From assembly GCA_027486895.1 (NCBI GenBank), contig JAIXOE010000031.1, positions 1 through 50,632 on the forward strand: a stretch of 50,632 nt of DNA, read 5' to 3'. A program made the position numbers and the translations under genes. Positions 26,009-36,270 of the stretch are shown here, piece by piece (the stretch's first letter is position 1; each line of letters begins with the position of its first letter). A model generated the notes under the pieces. That model was not told the origin of the DNA. It did no database searches and worked only from the letters and a program-made list of their open reading frames with translations. Source of the DNA: Sphingomonadales bacterium (GTDB lineage: Bacteria > Pseudomonadota > Alphaproteobacteria > Sphingomonadales > Sphingomonadaceae).

Positions 26009-27042
26009 TTCACCCGGTAGCGCAGCCGAAACTGAAGCGTCGTACTTGCCGCCATCACGCCCTTGGGACGAAGCCGGACGTTCGTTACGGCGGGATCGGT
26101 GCCATTGCCGCCTGCGACAGGCGTATAGGTCCAACTGACGCCATTGTTGTTGGAAAACTCGATATCGTCGGTCGCACTTGCAAGGCTGATGAAACTGAAC
26201 GTCAGGCTGCTTGTTCCCGCAGTGAACGCCGCAGGTCCGCTACCAGCGCCAATGATATCGGTCACCACCAGCGCGGTATTTGCGGGCGTGGCATCGCCAA
26301 TCAGGATGCTGTTATTGGCCACCGTATAGCTCGATGGAGAAGTTGCCCTGATCGTATATTCGGCAACTGCGCCGGTGACCATTTTTGGGTTGGTGACGCT
26401 AACGCCATCCGAAAATGCCACACTTGTCTTCGTCACCGTTAAAGCCGGTTTGAATATCAGGCTAACCAGATCAAGGTTGGCAAAATTGGGTATTTCGACT
26501 TCGAAAATATGCGCGCCAGCGCCGACCGGCAGATTGGTTGCGGACGCAAGCTTCCACAATCCAATCGGGTCAGTGGCAATGAAACTCGTGTTGGTTGTGG
26601 CTACAATGGCGTTCGTGGCGACGTTACGGACATTGATATTAAGTCCCGTCAACGCTTGCGGAAAATCGCGGACGGAAAACCAGCCACTGATATCGACCAT
26701 CCCCGCCGAAGGGAAATTCACCGCTTGCTGGATAGTGCCTGCAGCAGAATTGATATCAAGATATTGAACGCCGCCGCCAGTTGGAGTGACTGTCGGGTTA
26801 CCGGCATATCCAGCAAAAGGACGAATAACGTTAAAGGGCGTTGGCTGAACAGGTGTTACGTCGGTGATGGTCCAACTCGGTATCGTAACATAAAAATTAT
26901 TGCCATTGGCGGGGGTGACCGGCGTTTCAAAGCTGCCATTGGCCAGCAGTTCTTGGGCAAACAACGGGGCAGGCGCAAAGCAAAGCAGCAGGCATAAGTA
27001 GGCCAGCACGCGTCCCGCAAATTTACAACAACCACCCAACAT
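26005..27042 (-). CDS. exported DUF11-like surface protein
   Basis: This 345-residue protein has a signal peptide ending at about LFAQ. The N-terminal domain starts ELLANGSFETPV, as in DUF642-type galactose-binding-like domains (about 30-200). A DUF11-like immunoglobulin domain follows (LTVTKTS...SVTNPKMVTGAVAEYTI), and the chain ends in LQFRLRYRVN. No membrane anchor, sorting signal or autotransporter domain is visible. I infer a secreted or surface role; function is unknown. The upstream flank has no clear Shine-Dalgarno, so the start is uncertain. Confidence 0.7.
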   Translation of the reverse strand: MLGGCCKFAGRVLAYLCLLLCFAPAPLFAQELLANGSFETPVTPANGNNFYVTIPSWTITDVTPVQPTPFNVIRPFAGYAGNPTVTPTGGGVQYLDINSAAGTIQQAVNFPSAGMVDISGWFSVRDFPQALTGLNINVRNVATNAIVATTNTSFIATDPIGLWKLASATNLPVGAGAHIFEVEIPNFANLDLVSLIFKPALTVTKTSVAFSDGVSVTNPKMVTGAVAEYTIRATSPSSYTVANNSILIGDATPANTALVVTDIIGAGSGPAAFTAGTSSLTFSFISLASATDDIEFSNNNGVSWTYTPVAGGNGTDPAVTNVRLRPKGVMAASTTLQFRLRYRVN

Positions 27043-27102
27043 CAGCGGGTCTTAAACGATTTGCGGTTTCATAATGCTTAACCAATCTGTGTTGCGCGAA
27101 AT

Positions 27103-28191
27103 TTAGCGGGCCAGCCATTGAACCCACGCGCCATGGGCTTGCGCCTCGGCCAGCAGATGCCAATTATCGGGGCCTGGCCAATATTTGACCAGAAGCTCAT
27201 GTTTGAACGTTTCTCGATTTGTTTCGAGCATGATCCACGCCAACGGGCGTTCGGCGGTTGCTTGTTGTCCAGCAGCTTCAATGGCCGCACGAATTTTGCG
27301 CCGTCGTTCGTCGGGTATATATTGCCAGACGATTGAATGGTTGAAAATGCGGACGACATGCGGCTGTTGCGGTGCGGATAGACGCGCCAATACCCAGTCT
27401 AGCGCATCTGCTTGCACAACATCCGAAGATGATTGCGCGGCGAGGGCGATCGCTGCATCCATGCGTTGGAGCCGGTCTGTGTTTTCGGGCCAGACATAGC
27501 TTTTAACGCGCAGCGCGGCGTCAGGGTCCGACAGATCAACTGGTGTCTGATCACATCCGCTAATCTGCACAATTTCGACTGGTGCGTCGGGTGGCGGAGA
27601 ACCTTTCCACTCCGGCTTGATCTGCATAAGCGAGTGGGATGGCCCCTTGGTTACGCCACCAAGGTCATAATGATACCGGTCCATCATCGCATTAATACCG
27701 GCGCTGGCACCGATTTCGTTCAATTCAAACTTTCCGCCAACTCTTGATGATAGCCACAGCAACGCAGCCATGAAGCTGGCAGAGCGTCCCGCTTCGTTGG
27801 TCTGTGGCGGTCCATCAAGCCATGGCAATAACCGGGCATCATGGTCGGCGGTAACGGCAGAGACCACGGCGTCGACATCGGATTGCGCGCTAATCTCGCC
27901 TCTGTAAATCGGCGCTAGGCGTTCATCCGCGCCAGTTAGATGCAAATGTTGAAACCCGCCTGCCAGCCGCAGGGGCATGGCATCTTCCAGCGGAAGGCCC
28001 GGCCAGTGGGCAATGCGTTGACCGCATTGGGTGTCGCCTTGCATCAACGCCAACTGGGCCTCAACAATGCGGGCGGTGATTGGCGCGCCATTGCGCCGGC
28101 AATGTTCGCCTTGCACCTTAATGCCCTCTGCAATGCCGCTGTCGTCCATGACGCCTGTGCCAAATTCGTGAGACGTTATAGTTTCTGCCAT
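27103..28191 (-). CDS. DUF2332 family protein
   Basis: This 362-residue protein begins AETITSHEFGTGVMDDSGIAEGIKVQGEHCRRNGAPITARIVEAQL and contains FELNEIGASAGINAMMDRYHYDLGG, VVQADALDWV and VRIFNHSIVWQYIPDERR, typical of DUF2332 (COG4427). EIGASAGIN resembles a nucleotide- or SAM-binding loop, but no activity is established. The open frame continues on the minus strand to 29091; that extension is the reverse of hisG and hisD. The ATG at 28191 has GGG close upstream. Confidence 0.85.
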   Translation of the reverse strand: MAETITSHEFGTGVMDDSGIAEGIKVQGEHCRRNGAPITARIVEAQLALMQGDTQCGQRIAHWPGLPLEDAMPLRLAGGFQHLHLTGADERLAPIYRGEISAQSDVDAVVSAVTADHDARLLPWLDGPPQTNEAGRSASFMAALLWLSSRVGGKFELNEIGASAGINAMMDRYHYDLGGVTKGPSHSLMQIKPEWKGSPPPDAPVEIVQISGCDQTPVDLSDPDAALRVKSYVWPENTDRLQRMDAAIALAAQSSSDVVQADALDWVLARLSAPQQPHVVRIFNHSIVWQYIPDERRRKIRAAIEAAGQQATAERPLAWIMLETNRETFKHELLVKYWPGPDNWHLLAEAQAHGAWVQWLAR

Positions 28192-28230
28192 ATTGCCCTT
28201 TCCGCGCGTGGCCCCTAAAGCGCGGGCATT

Positions 28231-28887
28231 GTGACTGAACGCATCATCTTTGCAATCCCCAAGGGACGGATTCTCGACGAGGCTTTGCCGCTGATGCAGG
28301 CGGCGGGCATTGAGCCCGAGCCCGCGTTTTTTGACGAGAACAGCCGCGCGCTGCTTTTTGCGACCAACAATCCCGCAATCAGCATCATTCGCGTGCGCGC
28401 TTTTGATGTTGCCACCTTCGTCGCCCATGGCGCGGCGCATATCGGTATTGTCGGTTCCGACGTCATCGACGAATTTGACTATTCGGAGCTGTATGCGCCC
28501 GTTGACCTTGGCATTGGCCGCTGCCGCATTTCGGTCGCGATGCCGCATGGTGCCGCAGATGATGTTCAGGCAGGGCATATTCGCGTCGCAACCAAATATC
28601 CTACGACCACGGCACGCTATTATCATGCGCGCGGTATTCAGGCCGAATGCGTGAAGCTGAACGGTGCGATGGAATTGGCACCATCGCTTGGCCTTTCGGG
28701 ACGCATTGTCGATCTGGTATCTTCGGGCAAGACTTTGGCCGAAAACGGCTTGGTTGAAACGGCCATAATTTCGCAGGTTTCGGCGCGACTGATCGTCAAT
28801 CGTGCAGCCTTTAAAATGATGAGCGGAACGATACCTGCATTGGTACAGACGTTTCGGGAATTGTCGGGCGCACGTGCAGCGGCTTAA
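28231..28887 (+). CDS. hisG: ATP phosphoribosyltransferase, short (HisZ-dependent) form
   Basis: HisG condenses ATP and PRPP, the first and feedback-regulated step of histidine synthesis. At 218 residues it is the short form, lacking the C-terminal ACT-like regulatory domain, and such enzymes need HisZ as regulatory partner. Motifs include [27 protein letters not shown] and the PRPP loop [18 protein letters not shown]. Start is GTG. It overlaps hisD by 14 bases. hisZ is not in the window. Confidence 0.95.
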   Translation: MTERIIFAIPKGRILDEALPLMQAAGIEPEPAFFDENSRALLFATNNPAISIIRVRAFDVATFVAHGAAHIGIVGSDVIDEFDYSELYAPVDLGIGRCRISVAMPHGAADDVQAGHIRVATKYPTTTARYYHARGIQAECVKLNGAMELAPSLGLSGRIVDLVSSGKTLAENGLVETAIISQVSARLIVNRAAFKMMSGTIPALVQTFRELSGARAAA

Positions 28888-30163
28888 CGCATCGGACGCG
28901 GGCTTTGCTGAGGCATTTGACGCGCTGGTAAATGGCCGGCGTGAGGCGGATGCCGACGTCTCCAGCGTGGTGACGCAAACTATTCGCGATGTCCGCGCGC
29001 GCGGCGATGTCACCTTGGCGGAGATGACCCAGCGCTTTGACGGCTTCGACCTGAATTCGGCCGGTTGGCACATTGATGCGGCGCAATGCAAAGCGGCTTA
29101 TGACGGGCTAGCACCTGATTTGCGCAATGCGCTGACGCTCGCGGCAAAGCGGATTGAGGCATATCACAAGGCGCAATTGCCCGAAAACCGTGACTATCGT
29201 GACGCCGACAATGTGCGCCTCGGCGCGCGTTGGTCAGCGGTTGATGCGGCTGGGGTCTATGTGCCCGGTGGCCGCGCGGCCTATCCTTCTTCGGTGCTGA
29301 TGAACGCCATCCCTGCGAAGGTGGCAGGGGTCGAGCGTATCGTCATGGTGACGCCAACGCCCGGCGGCGAGACGAACGAGACCGTCATGGCTGCGGCCTA
29401 TCTCGCTGGTGTCGATGAAATCTGGCGCGTGGGTGGCGCACAGGCGATTGCGGCGCTCGCTTATGGCACGGAGCGTATTCGCCCCGTTGATGTCATTACG
29501 GGTCCCGGCAATGCATGGGTCGCCGAAGCCAAACGTCAGCTTTACGGCGTGGTCGGCATCGATATGGTTGCAGGACCATCCGAAATATTGGTGGTCGCAG
29601 ATGCCAAAAACGATCCTGAATGGATTGCGGCAGACCTGCTAAGTCAGGCCGAGCATGACCCGACCAGCCAGTCGATCCTGTTCACAGATGACGCCGACTT
29701 TGCCGACAAGGTCGCAAAAGCCGTCGATGCACAGATTGCAACACTGTCCACCGGAGCCGTCGCGCGGCAAAGCTGGGATGATTTCGGTGCGATTGTTCTT
29801 GTCGACGATCTGGAAGGCGCGATGCCACTGATCAACCGTCTGGCGGGTGAGCATTTGGAGCTTGCGGTGGATGACGACCGCGCCGAGCGCTTGTTCGACA
29901 TGGTGCGCCACGCCGGCTCGGTTTTCTTGGGCCGGATGACGCCAGAGGCGATTGGCGATTATGTTGCCGGTCCAAACCATGTTTTACCCACTGGACGCCG
30001 CGCGCGATTTGCGTCGGGCCTGTCCGTTCTCGATTTCATGAAGCGCACCAGTTTTATCGCGCTCGATAAAAATGCTATCAATGCTATAGGTCCAGCAGCA
30101 GCAACGCTTGCCGATGCCGAAGGTTTACCCGCCCATGCGGCGAGTGTCAGGAAAAGATTATGA
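28874..30163 (+). CDS. hisD: histidinol dehydrogenase
   Basis: HisD oxidises L-histidinol to L-histidine with two NAD+ and a zinc ion. The 429-residue protein shows [58 protein letters not shown], the zinc/catalytic segments [12 protein letters not shown] and GEHLELAV, and [14 protein letters not shown]. It starts with GTG inside hisG and its stop overlaps nusB (ATGA), so hisG-hisD-nusB is a coupled operon. Confidence 0.96.
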   Translation: MQRLNASDAGFAEAFDALVNGRREADADVSSVVTQTIRDVRARGDVTLAEMTQRFDGFDLNSAGWHIDAAQCKAAYDGLAPDLRNALTLAAKRIEAYHKAQLPENRDYRDADNVRLGARWSAVDAAGVYVPGGRAAYPSSVLMNAIPAKVAGVERIVMVTPTPGGETNETVMAAAYLAGVDEIWRVGGAQAIAALAYGTERIRPVDVITGPGNAWVAEAKRQLYGVVGIDMVAGPSEILVVADAKNDPEWIAADLLSQAEHDPTSQSILFTDDADFADKVAKAVDAQIATLSTGAVARQSWDDFGAIVLVDDLEGAMPLINRLAGEHLELAVDDDRAERLFDMVRHAGSVFLGRMTPEAIGDYVAGPNHVLPTGRRARFASGLSVLDFMKRTSFIALDKNAINAIGPAAATLADAEGLPAHAASVRKRL

Positions 30164-30621
30164 GTGCCAACAACGCAAGTGCGAAGTCCAAATCCCGTTC
30201 GGCAGCGCGCCTCGCGTCGGTGCAGGCGCTGTACCAGATGGATATGGAAAATATCGGTATTGCGCGCCTTTTGAATGAATTCCATTCCCACCGTTTGGGT
30301 CAGGAAATCGAAGATGCACAATATGCCGACGCCGATGCCGACTTTTTTGACGATGTCGTCTCCGGCGTTGATGCCCGCCGTGAAGAAATTGACGCGCTGG
30401 TTGATGCCAAGCTTGGCGAGCAATGGAAGATGGGGCGTCTGGACAAGACTATGCTTCAGCTGTTGCGCTGCGGCACCTATGAATTGATTGCCCGCCCGGA
30501 CGTTCCGACAGCGACGGTTATTGATGAATATCTCGACGTCGCGCACGCCTTTTTTGACAAGAAGGACGCGAAGTTCGTCAATGGTTTGCTGGATGCCGTT
30601 GCGAAAGATGTTCGGGCATAG
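30160..30621 (+). CDS. nusB: transcription antitermination factor NusB
   Basis: NusB, with NusE (S10), binds boxA RNA for rRNA antitermination. The 153-residue protein has the family features RSAARLASVQALYQMDM, LDKTMLQLLRCGTYELIARPDVPTATVIDEYLDVAH and FVNGLLDAVAKD. ATGA overlap with hisD. A palindromic repeat separates it from thiL. Confidence 0.95.
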   Translation: MSANNASAKSKSRSAARLASVQALYQMDMENIGIARLLNEFHSHRLGQEIEDAQYADADADFFDDVVSGVDARREEIDALVDAKLGEQWKMGRLDKTMLQLLRCGTYELIARPDVPTATVIDEYLDVAHAFFDKKDAKFVNGLLDAVAKDVRA

Positions 30622-30628
30622 GTCTATT

Positions 30629-30708
30629 ATCGTCGTCCTGAACTTCTTTCAGGACCACATGCGGCGGTTGCTTGTTATCCCGAAACACGTTCGGGATGAT
30701 GAACTGGA
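30629..30708. repeat. palindromic repeat, family A copy in the nusB-thiL gap
   Basis: GTCCTGA-N6-TTTCAGGAC and ATCCCGA-N7-TCGGGAT are two hairpins in the same arrangement as the fumC-flanking copies, with the second stem changed by compensating bases (CCCGA/TCGGG instead of CCTGA/TCAGG). It lies between genes that are probably transcribed together. Confidence 0.8.
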
Positions 30709-30714
30709 AAATAT

Positions 30715-31632
30715 ATGACCACCGAATCTGCCTTCATCAACATATTGCGCGGGTTCGCGAAGGATCCAGCTGCGCGCGGCTTGCTTGATGATGCTGCGGT
30801 TGTTGAAGTGGGTGACATCTGCCTGATCGTCACGCACGACATGATGGCTGAAGATGTGCATTTCAAATCCAATGCAAATCCTGCCGATGTCGCATGGAAA
30901 CTGGTTGCATCCAATCTGTCCGACCTTGCGGCAAAGGGTGCTTGGCCCATCGGCGTGCTGCTTGGCTTCATGCTTGGCGACGATGATTGGGACAAAGCGT
31001 TTGCCGCCGGTCTTGAAAAGGTGCTTGGCCATTATGGTGTTGCCTTGCTTGGCGGGGATACCGTTTCCAACCGAGGCGATAAACGCGCGCTTGGGTTGAC
31101 TGCACTTGGTATTGCGACATGCCGGCCAGTTCCGTCGCGTGCGAGCGCTCAAGTTGGCGACACCGTTTATGTGACCGGTACGTTGGGCGATGCCCTTGCC
31201 GGATTTGAACTTATTGACGCAGGCTTTGATGAGGTTGGTGCGCTTGCCGATGCATTCAACCGGCCACAAGCGCGTCTGTCTGAAGGGCAGAAGCTCGCGC
31301 CGCATGTCCACGCGATGATGGACATATCGGACGGACTGTTGATTGATGCAGAGCGCATGGCCACCGCCAGCAGGCTTGGCATCGAAATCGATCTTGCGCG
31401 CATTCCATTGTCGCCTTCTTATGTCAGCTATCGCACCGATAGCCTGGAAAGCCGAATGCAGGCGGCAAGCTGGGGCGATGACTATGAATTGCTGTTCTGC
31501 GCGCCGGCCAGTGCCCGCATACCCGTCGATGCAACAGCAGTCGGACGCGTCATCTCAGGCGGTGGACTGACATTATGCAACGGCGATGATCCGGTGAAAT
31601 TGCCCCCCACGCTTGGATATCAACACCACTGA
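30715..31632 (+). CDS. thiL: thiamine-monophosphate kinase
   Basis: ThiL phosphorylates thiamine monophosphate to the diphosphate cofactor. The 305-residue protein shows LLDDAAVVEV, THDMMAEDVHF, ASNLSDLAAKGAWP, LLGGDTVS, MDISDGLLIDA and the C-terminal WGDDYELLF. Length is normal. The nusB-thiL order is common in proteobacteria. No thiamine-pyrophosphate riboswitch is visible upstream, and the space is taken up by a palindromic repeat. Confidence 0.94.
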   Translation: MTTESAFINILRGFAKDPAARGLLDDAAVVEVGDICLIVTHDMMAEDVHFKSNANPADVAWKLVASNLSDLAAKGAWPIGVLLGFMLGDDDWDKAFAAGLEKVLGHYGVALLGGDTVSNRGDKRALGLTALGIATCRPVPSRASAQVGDTVYVTGTLGDALAGFELIDAGFDEVGALADAFNRPQARLSEGQKLAPHVHAMMDISDGLLIDAERMATASRLGIEIDLARIPLSPSYVSYRTDSLESRMQAASWGDDYELLFCAPASARIPVDATAVGRVISGGGLTLCNGDDPVKLPPTLGYQHH

Positions 31633-31663
31633 CGAAAGTGGCAGAATGGGCGGCGTTTATGGG

Positions 31664-31692
31664 TTGCCATGTCTGACGATGCCGCCTTATAC
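31664..31692 (+). promoter_or_regulatory. candidate promoter of hppA
   Basis: TTGCCA (31664-31669) and TTATAC (31687-31692) are 17 bases apart, in the 137-base gap before hppA. The leader then continues about 75 bases to a strong purine-rich ribosome site (AGGAGGGGAGA, about 31750-31760). Confidence 0.4.
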
Positions 31693-31769
31693 CCCAACGG
31701 CTTGCAAATCTCGGGAGGAGAGGGGCAACATTCGTTGTTTATCCAATACAGGAGGGGAGAGATAATTTC

Positions 31770-33866
31770 ATGTCTCTGACAATTATCGCAATATTATGCG
31801 GGTTACTCGCCGTTGTGTACGGTTTTGTAACCAGCCGCCAGGTGCTCAGCGCCTCGGCTGGCAATGAAAAAATGCAGGAAATCGCCGCGGCTATTCAGGA
31901 AGGCGCAAAGGCCTATCTTGGCCGTCAATACCGGACCATCGCCATTGTCGGCGTTGCAGTTGCGGTACTGGTGGCGTTGTTCCTTGGGGTCATTCCAACC
32001 GTTGGCTTTGTCCTTGGTGCAGTGCTTTCGGGTGTTGCGGGTTATATCGGGATGAACATCTCGGTCCGTGCAAACGTCCGGACGGCGGCTGCGGCGCAGA
32101 CAGGGCTTCAGGCTGGTCTCACCATGGCATTCCGTGCAGGGGCGATTACCGGTATGCTTGTGGCTGGGCTTGCCTTGCTCGCGATTGCTGGCTTCTTCTG
32201 GTATTTGACCGATGTCGCAATGATGGCACCCAACAGCCGCCCAGTGATTGATGCGCTTGTCGCTTTGGCATTTGGCGCATCGCTGATTTCGATCTTCGCA
32301 CGTTTGGGCGGTGGTATCTTTACCAAGGCCGCTGACGTCGGCGCTGACCTTGTTGGTAAGGTTGAGGCTGGAATTCCTGAAGACGATCCACGCAACCCTG
32401 CGGTTATCGCTGATAACGTTGGCGACAATGTTGGCGATTGCGCTGGTATGGCCGCTGACTTGTTCGAAACCTATGTCGTCACCGTTGGCGCAACAATGGT
32501 TTTGATCGCTTTGCTGGTGCAGGGCGTGACCGACAGTGCATTGTTCATGAACCTCATGAGCTTGCCGCTGCTGATTGGCGGCGTGTGCGTTATCACTTCG
32601 ATCATCGGCACCTATTTCGTCCGTCTTGGAGGCGGAAAGAACATCATGGGCGCGATGTACAAGGGCTTCCTTGTGACTGCAGTGCTCTCGGTTCCTGCGA
32701 TCTGGTTTGCGATCAGCTATGCCTTGGGCGGTATGGAAAATGATGTGGGCGGGTTTAACGGCCGGACATTGTTCTATTGTTCGTTCCTTGGCCTCGTCAT
32801 CACTGGCCTGATCATCTGGATCACCGAATATTATACCGGCACCAATTACCGTCCGGTCCGTTCGATTGCGAAAGCATCTGAAACGGGTCACGGCACCAAC
32901 GTTATTCAAGGTCTGGCGATCAGCCTTGAATCCACCGCGATGCCAACGATTGTGATCTGTGCAGGTATCATCATCGCCTATCAGCTTGCGGGCGTTATCG
33001 GCATTGCCTTTGCCGCAACTGCCATGTTGGCGCTTGCCGGTATGGTCGTGGCGCTTGATGCTTACGGCCCAGTCACCGACAATGCCGGTGGCATTGCCGA
33101 AATGGCTGGCCTTGATGAATCGGTGCGTGAAAAGACCGATGCACTTGACGCAGTTGGCAACACAACAAAGGCCGTGACCAAGGGCTATGCCATTGGTTCG
33201 GCTGGTCTTGCAGCACTTGTGCTGTTTGCTTGCTACACCGCCGACCTACGGGAATATTTCCCCGATCTTCAGGTCAATTTCAGCCTTGAAAACCCTTATG
33301 TCATCGTCGGGCTGCTGCTCGGTGCGCTTCTGCCGTACCTGTTTGGTGCGATGGGCATGACGGCGGTTGGCCGTGCAGCGGGTGAAGTGGTGAAGGACGT
33401 GCGTGACCAGTTCGCGAACGACCCCGGCATCATGACCTATGCATCAAAGCCTGATTATGCCCGTACAGTTGACCTTGTCACCAAGGCCGCAATTAAAGAG
33501 ATGATTATCCCTTCATTGCTGCCCGTGCTGACGCCAATTGCGGTGTATTTCATCATCACTGCCGTTGCAGGCCAAGCAGAGGGCTTTGCGGCTCTCGGCG
33601 CGCTCCTTCTCGGTGTGATTGTGGGCGGACTGTTCGTTGCTATCTCGATGACCTCGGGTGGCGGCGCATGGGACAATGCCAAGAAGTACATCGAAGACGG
33701 CAACCATGGTGGCAAAGGTTCGGAGGCCCATAAGGCAGCCGTCACTGGCGATACCGTTGGTGACCCTTATAAGGACACCGCTGGTCCAGCCGTAAACCCG
33801 ATGATCAAGATCACGAACATCGTGGCTTTGCTTCTATTGGCAGCGCTGGCCCATGGTGCCATGTAA
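31770..33866 (+). CDS. hppA: membrane-bound proton-translocating pyrophosphatase (K+-independent type)
   Basis: H+-PPases couple pyrophosphate hydrolysis to proton pumping. The 698-residue protein has about 16 helices, the catalytic loop [23 protein letters not shown], then [32 protein letters not shown], and the C-terminal [14 protein letters not shown] and [17 protein letters not shown]. In [10 protein letters not shown] the residue after GNTT is lysine (K467). K+-dependent enzymes have alanine there, so this one should be K+-independent. A terminator follows. Confidence 0.96.
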   Translation: MSLTIIAILCGLLAVVYGFVTSRQVLSASAGNEKMQEIAAAIQEGAKAYLGRQYRTIAIVGVAVAVLVALFLGVIPTVGFVLGAVLSGVAGYIGMNISVRANVRTAAAAQTGLQAGLTMAFRAGAITGMLVAGLALLAIAGFFWYLTDVAMMAPNSRPVIDALVALAFGASLISIFARLGGGIFTKAADVGADLVGKVEAGIPEDDPRNPAVIADNVGDNVGDCAGMAADLFETYVVTVGATMVLIALLVQGVTDSALFMNLMSLPLLIGGVCVITSIIGTYFVRLGGGKNIMGAMYKGFLVTAVLSVPAIWFAISYALGGMENDVGGFNGRTLFYCSFLGLVITGLIIWITEYYTGTNYRPVRSIAKASETGHGTNVIQGLAISLESTAMPTIVICAGIIIAYQLAGVIGIAFAATAMLALAGMVVALDAYGPVTDNAGGIAEMAGLDESVREKTDALDAVGNTTKAVTKGYAIGSAGLAALVLFACYTADLREYFPDLQVNFSLENPYVIVGLLLGALLPYLFGAMGMTAVGRAAGEVVKDVRDQFANDPGIMTYASKPDYARTVDLVTKAAIKEMIIPSLLPVLTPIAVYFIITAVAGQAEGFAALGALLLGVIVGGLFVAISMTSGGGAWDNAKKYIEDGNHGGKGSEAHKAAVTGDTVGDPYKDTAGPAVNPMIKITNIVALLLLAALAHGAM

Positions 33867-33892
33867 TTCTTAGTTGCATTTAAGCTTTTAAA

Positions 33893-33925
33893 GCCCCGCC
33901 GGAAGCGATTTCGGCGGGGTTTTTC
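33893..33925 (+). terminator. Rho-independent terminator of hppA
   Basis: CCCCGCCG (33894-33901) pairs with CGGCGGGG (33912-33919), with a ten-base loop, followed by TTTTT. Confidence 0.93.
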
Positions 33926-34042
33926 GTGGGCGTACGCTCCGTTCATCGAAAAAGTTCAACACAGCATTTTGTCTTGCTTGCGTCTCCTTTCAGCGAACGT
34001 ATAACCAATATGGTAGTAACCTTTTGCTGGGGAGCAGAGACT

Positions 34043-36148
34043 GTGAACAAAATGATTTTGACGGCATTACTCGCAAGTGCCGCCCTTCCTTTTAGCGTTG
34101 CGGCTGTGGCTGCAGAAACGGGAACAGGCGCCGCTCCAGTTACAGCGGCTGCCATGCAGGCAACCGAGGCCCGCACAATCGTGGTCAATGCGCCCCGTGG
34201 CCGTGTCGATACCGCGGTATTTGGCAAGCGCCCATTTATGCGCTCTCCGCGTCTTTCGCCCGATGGCACCAAAATTGCGGTGATGATGACCAAGGATGGC
34301 GTTGATAGCTTGGGTTACATCGATGTTACCAAGCCCGGGTCCGCGCCGATATTCTTTGCCCAAGCAGAAGAATTCCGCGAGGCTGGGGATCGCACCATTG
34401 GGTCATGGCGTTTTGTCGGAAACCGAACGATCGTCTTTACCGTTGCGTCGCGCGAAATCCTTGGTGGCCGCCGCTCTGACGTTTCGCGCTTGGTATCCTA
34501 TGACATTGAGACCAAAAAAATCAGCCCGCTGGCGTGGGATGGTGCTGGCGGAAGCGGCGCGAATATCCTGTTCATCGACGATGAGAAGGAAACATTATTG
34601 GTCTCGCGCGATGTCCTGAAAGACATGGCTTATAGCGGAAATCCGGAAGTCATTGAAGTCGATGTTCGCTCCGGCAAATTTAAAACCGTCATGCGGCCGA
34701 ATGTTGAAGTTGGAAGCTGGCTGGTAGATGGCAAAGGCGTCATCCGCGCTGGTGTCGGAAGTGATGGCGACAGCGGCAAGCAGCGCCTCATGTACCGTTC
34801 GGATGCCAACGGCACCATGAAGACCGTATCGAACGAAGCCGATACAACATTTACCGGTACGCAGATCACGCCTGATATCTTCCTTGATGAGCCAGACATG
34901 GCCATCGCGACGAGCAACAAGGACGGTTACCGCAAAGTCTATAAAGTGAATTTGAAGACGATGCAGATCGTTGGCGAACCCGTATTTGGCGTCAAAGGCT
35001 ATGATATTAGCGGGCCGATTGCCAATAAGGACCGCAACCAACTCGCAGGGGTTTCCTACACAAGCACGAGAGATCGCACACGCTGGTTTGAGCCACGCTT
35101 GGCCGAAGTCCAAAAGCTCATGGACGAAGATTTCGGTCGCGGGAACGCGCAAATCATTGCGACGAACGACGGCGATACCAAAGTCCTGATGCTCATTGCG
35201 GACGTCGATGCGCCGGGTGGCTATTATCTATTCGATACGCAGACCGGCAACTTGAACCTGCTCGGCTGGGCACATCCAGTGCTTAAGGATTTCCAGATGA
35301 ATCCGACCGATTCCATCCGGTATAAGGCGTCTGACGGCATGGAAATAGAGGCGGTTGTCACCTATCCGCGCCACCGGCCAACTCGCAAGAATCTTCCTGT
35401 CATTGTTATGCCGCATGGCGGCCCATATGGCGTTCGTGACCAAGAGGAGTTTGGCTTCTTCCCATGGCATCAGGCGATGGCAGAGCTTGGTTATGTCGTC
35501 ATTCAGCCGAATTATCGTGGCTCGGGCGGCTATGGTAAGGAATTCGTCAAGGAAGGGCGTAAGGCCAATGGCTATGGCATGCGCATGCAGGACGATTTGA
35601 ACGACGCGCTTACATGGTTTGGCCAATCGGGACTGATTGACCCGAAACGTGCCTGCATCATGGGCTGGTCCTATGGCGGATATGCGACAGCACGTGGTGC
35701 GCAGCGCGATGCGGATAAGTGGAAATGCGCGATTGCCGGCGCGGGTGTCTACGACTTCCCGATGATGAAAGCCTATGACACACGTGCATTTGGTGATTTT
35801 GGTGCAAACTTCCAAGCGACTGCCGATGACCTCATCGGCATTTCGTCGGCGCGCAATACCAATGGCGCATGGTCGCCTATCTTGATCGTCGCAGGATTGC
35901 GCGATGCGCGTATCCCGATCGAACAATCACGCACGCTCGTGTCGCGGTTAAAGGGTTCGGGCAAGAAAGAGGGCGTCGATTTCAAATATGTCGAACAGCC
36001 AAAGGGCACGCACAACCTGCCTTATGAAGACGTGCATATTGAATGGTTGAAAGAGGCAGAGGCGTGGGCCGAACGCTTCAACCCCGCCTATATCGCGTCT
36101 GATCCGGACAAGGCGCCGCCCATAACGGTGACGCTCGCGTCGAAATAA
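34043..36148 (+). CDS. secreted S9 family (prolyl oligopeptidase-like) peptidase
   Basis: This serine peptidase has a Sec signal (NKMILTALLASAALPFSVAAVAA), a beta-propeller N-terminal part, and a C-terminal alpha/beta-hydrolase peptidase domain. The nucleophile is S543 in GWSYGGYATARG, the acid is in GLRDARIPIEQS, and the histidine in PKGTHNLPYED. Oxyanion segment PNYRGSGGYGKEF is also present. The likely role is peptide cleavage in the periplasm or outside the cell. The start is GTG 34043 with GGGGAG eight bases upstream. Earlier starts begin in the hppA terminator region and would precede the signal peptide with 39 unlikely residues. Confidence 0.92.
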   Translation: MNKMILTALLASAALPFSVAAVAAETGTGAAPVTAAAMQATEARTIVVNAPRGRVDTAVFGKRPFMRSPRLSPDGTKIAVMMTKDGVDSLGYIDVTKPGSAPIFFAQAEEFREAGDRTIGSWRFVGNRTIVFTVASREILGGRRSDVSRLVSYDIETKKISPLAWDGAGGSGANILFIDDEKETLLVSRDVLKDMAYSGNPEVIEVDVRSGKFKTVMRPNVEVGSWLVDGKGVIRAGVGSDGDSGKQRLMYRSDANGTMKTVSNEADTTFTGTQITPDIFLDEPDMAIATSNKDGYRKVYKVNLKTMQIVGEPVFGVKGYDISGPIANKDRNQLAGVSYTSTRDRTRWFEPRLAEVQKLMDEDFGRGNAQIIATNDGDTKVLMLIADVDAPGGYYLFDTQTGNLNLLGWAHPVLKDFQMNPTDSIRYKASDGMEIEAVVTYPRHRPTRKNLPVIVMPHGGPYGVRDQEEFGFFPWHQAMAELGYVVIQPNYRGSGGYGKEFVKEGRKANGYGMRMQDDLNDALTWFGQSGLIDPKRACIMGWSYGGYATARGAQRDADKWKCAIAGAGVYDFPMMKAYDTRAFGDFGANFQATADDLIGISSARNTNGAWSPILIVAGLRDARIPIEQSRTLVSRLKGSGKKEGVDFKYVEQPKGTHNLPYEDVHIEWLKEAEAWAERFNPAYIASDPDKAPPITVTLASK

Positions 36149-36163
36149 GCGAAAAACCGATAG

Positions 36164-36198
36164 CAAAAAGGCCGTCCCGCAGGGGGCGGCCTTTTTCG
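36164..36198 (+). terminator. Rho-independent terminator after the S9 peptidase
   Basis: A symmetric hairpin AAAAAGGCCGTCCC / GGGGGCGGCCTTTTT with a short GCA loop ends in a T-run 15-50 bases after the stop codon. The A-run before it means it may act in both directions. Confidence 0.92.
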
Positions 36199-36270
36199 TT
36201 GGGCATTAGCATTTTATTTGCCGCTTGCTGTTAAGCCCCAGATATTGGGGCAAAATGGATACGCGGCAGG

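Noticed and set aside
28192-29091. N-terminal extension of the DUF2332 frame on the minus strand
   Set aside because: This part is the reverse complement of hisG and the start of hisD and has no family similarity; the DUF2332 homology begins after the ATG at 28191.
30622-30714. Thiamine riboswitch before thiL
   Set aside because: The gap is filled by a palindromic repeat and shows none of the conserved TPP-riboswitch sequence.
31803-32909. A 368-codon minus-strand frame opposite hppA
   Set aside because: Composition is rich in H, N, D and R as expected for an antisense frame, with no domain, and it lies wholly within hppA.
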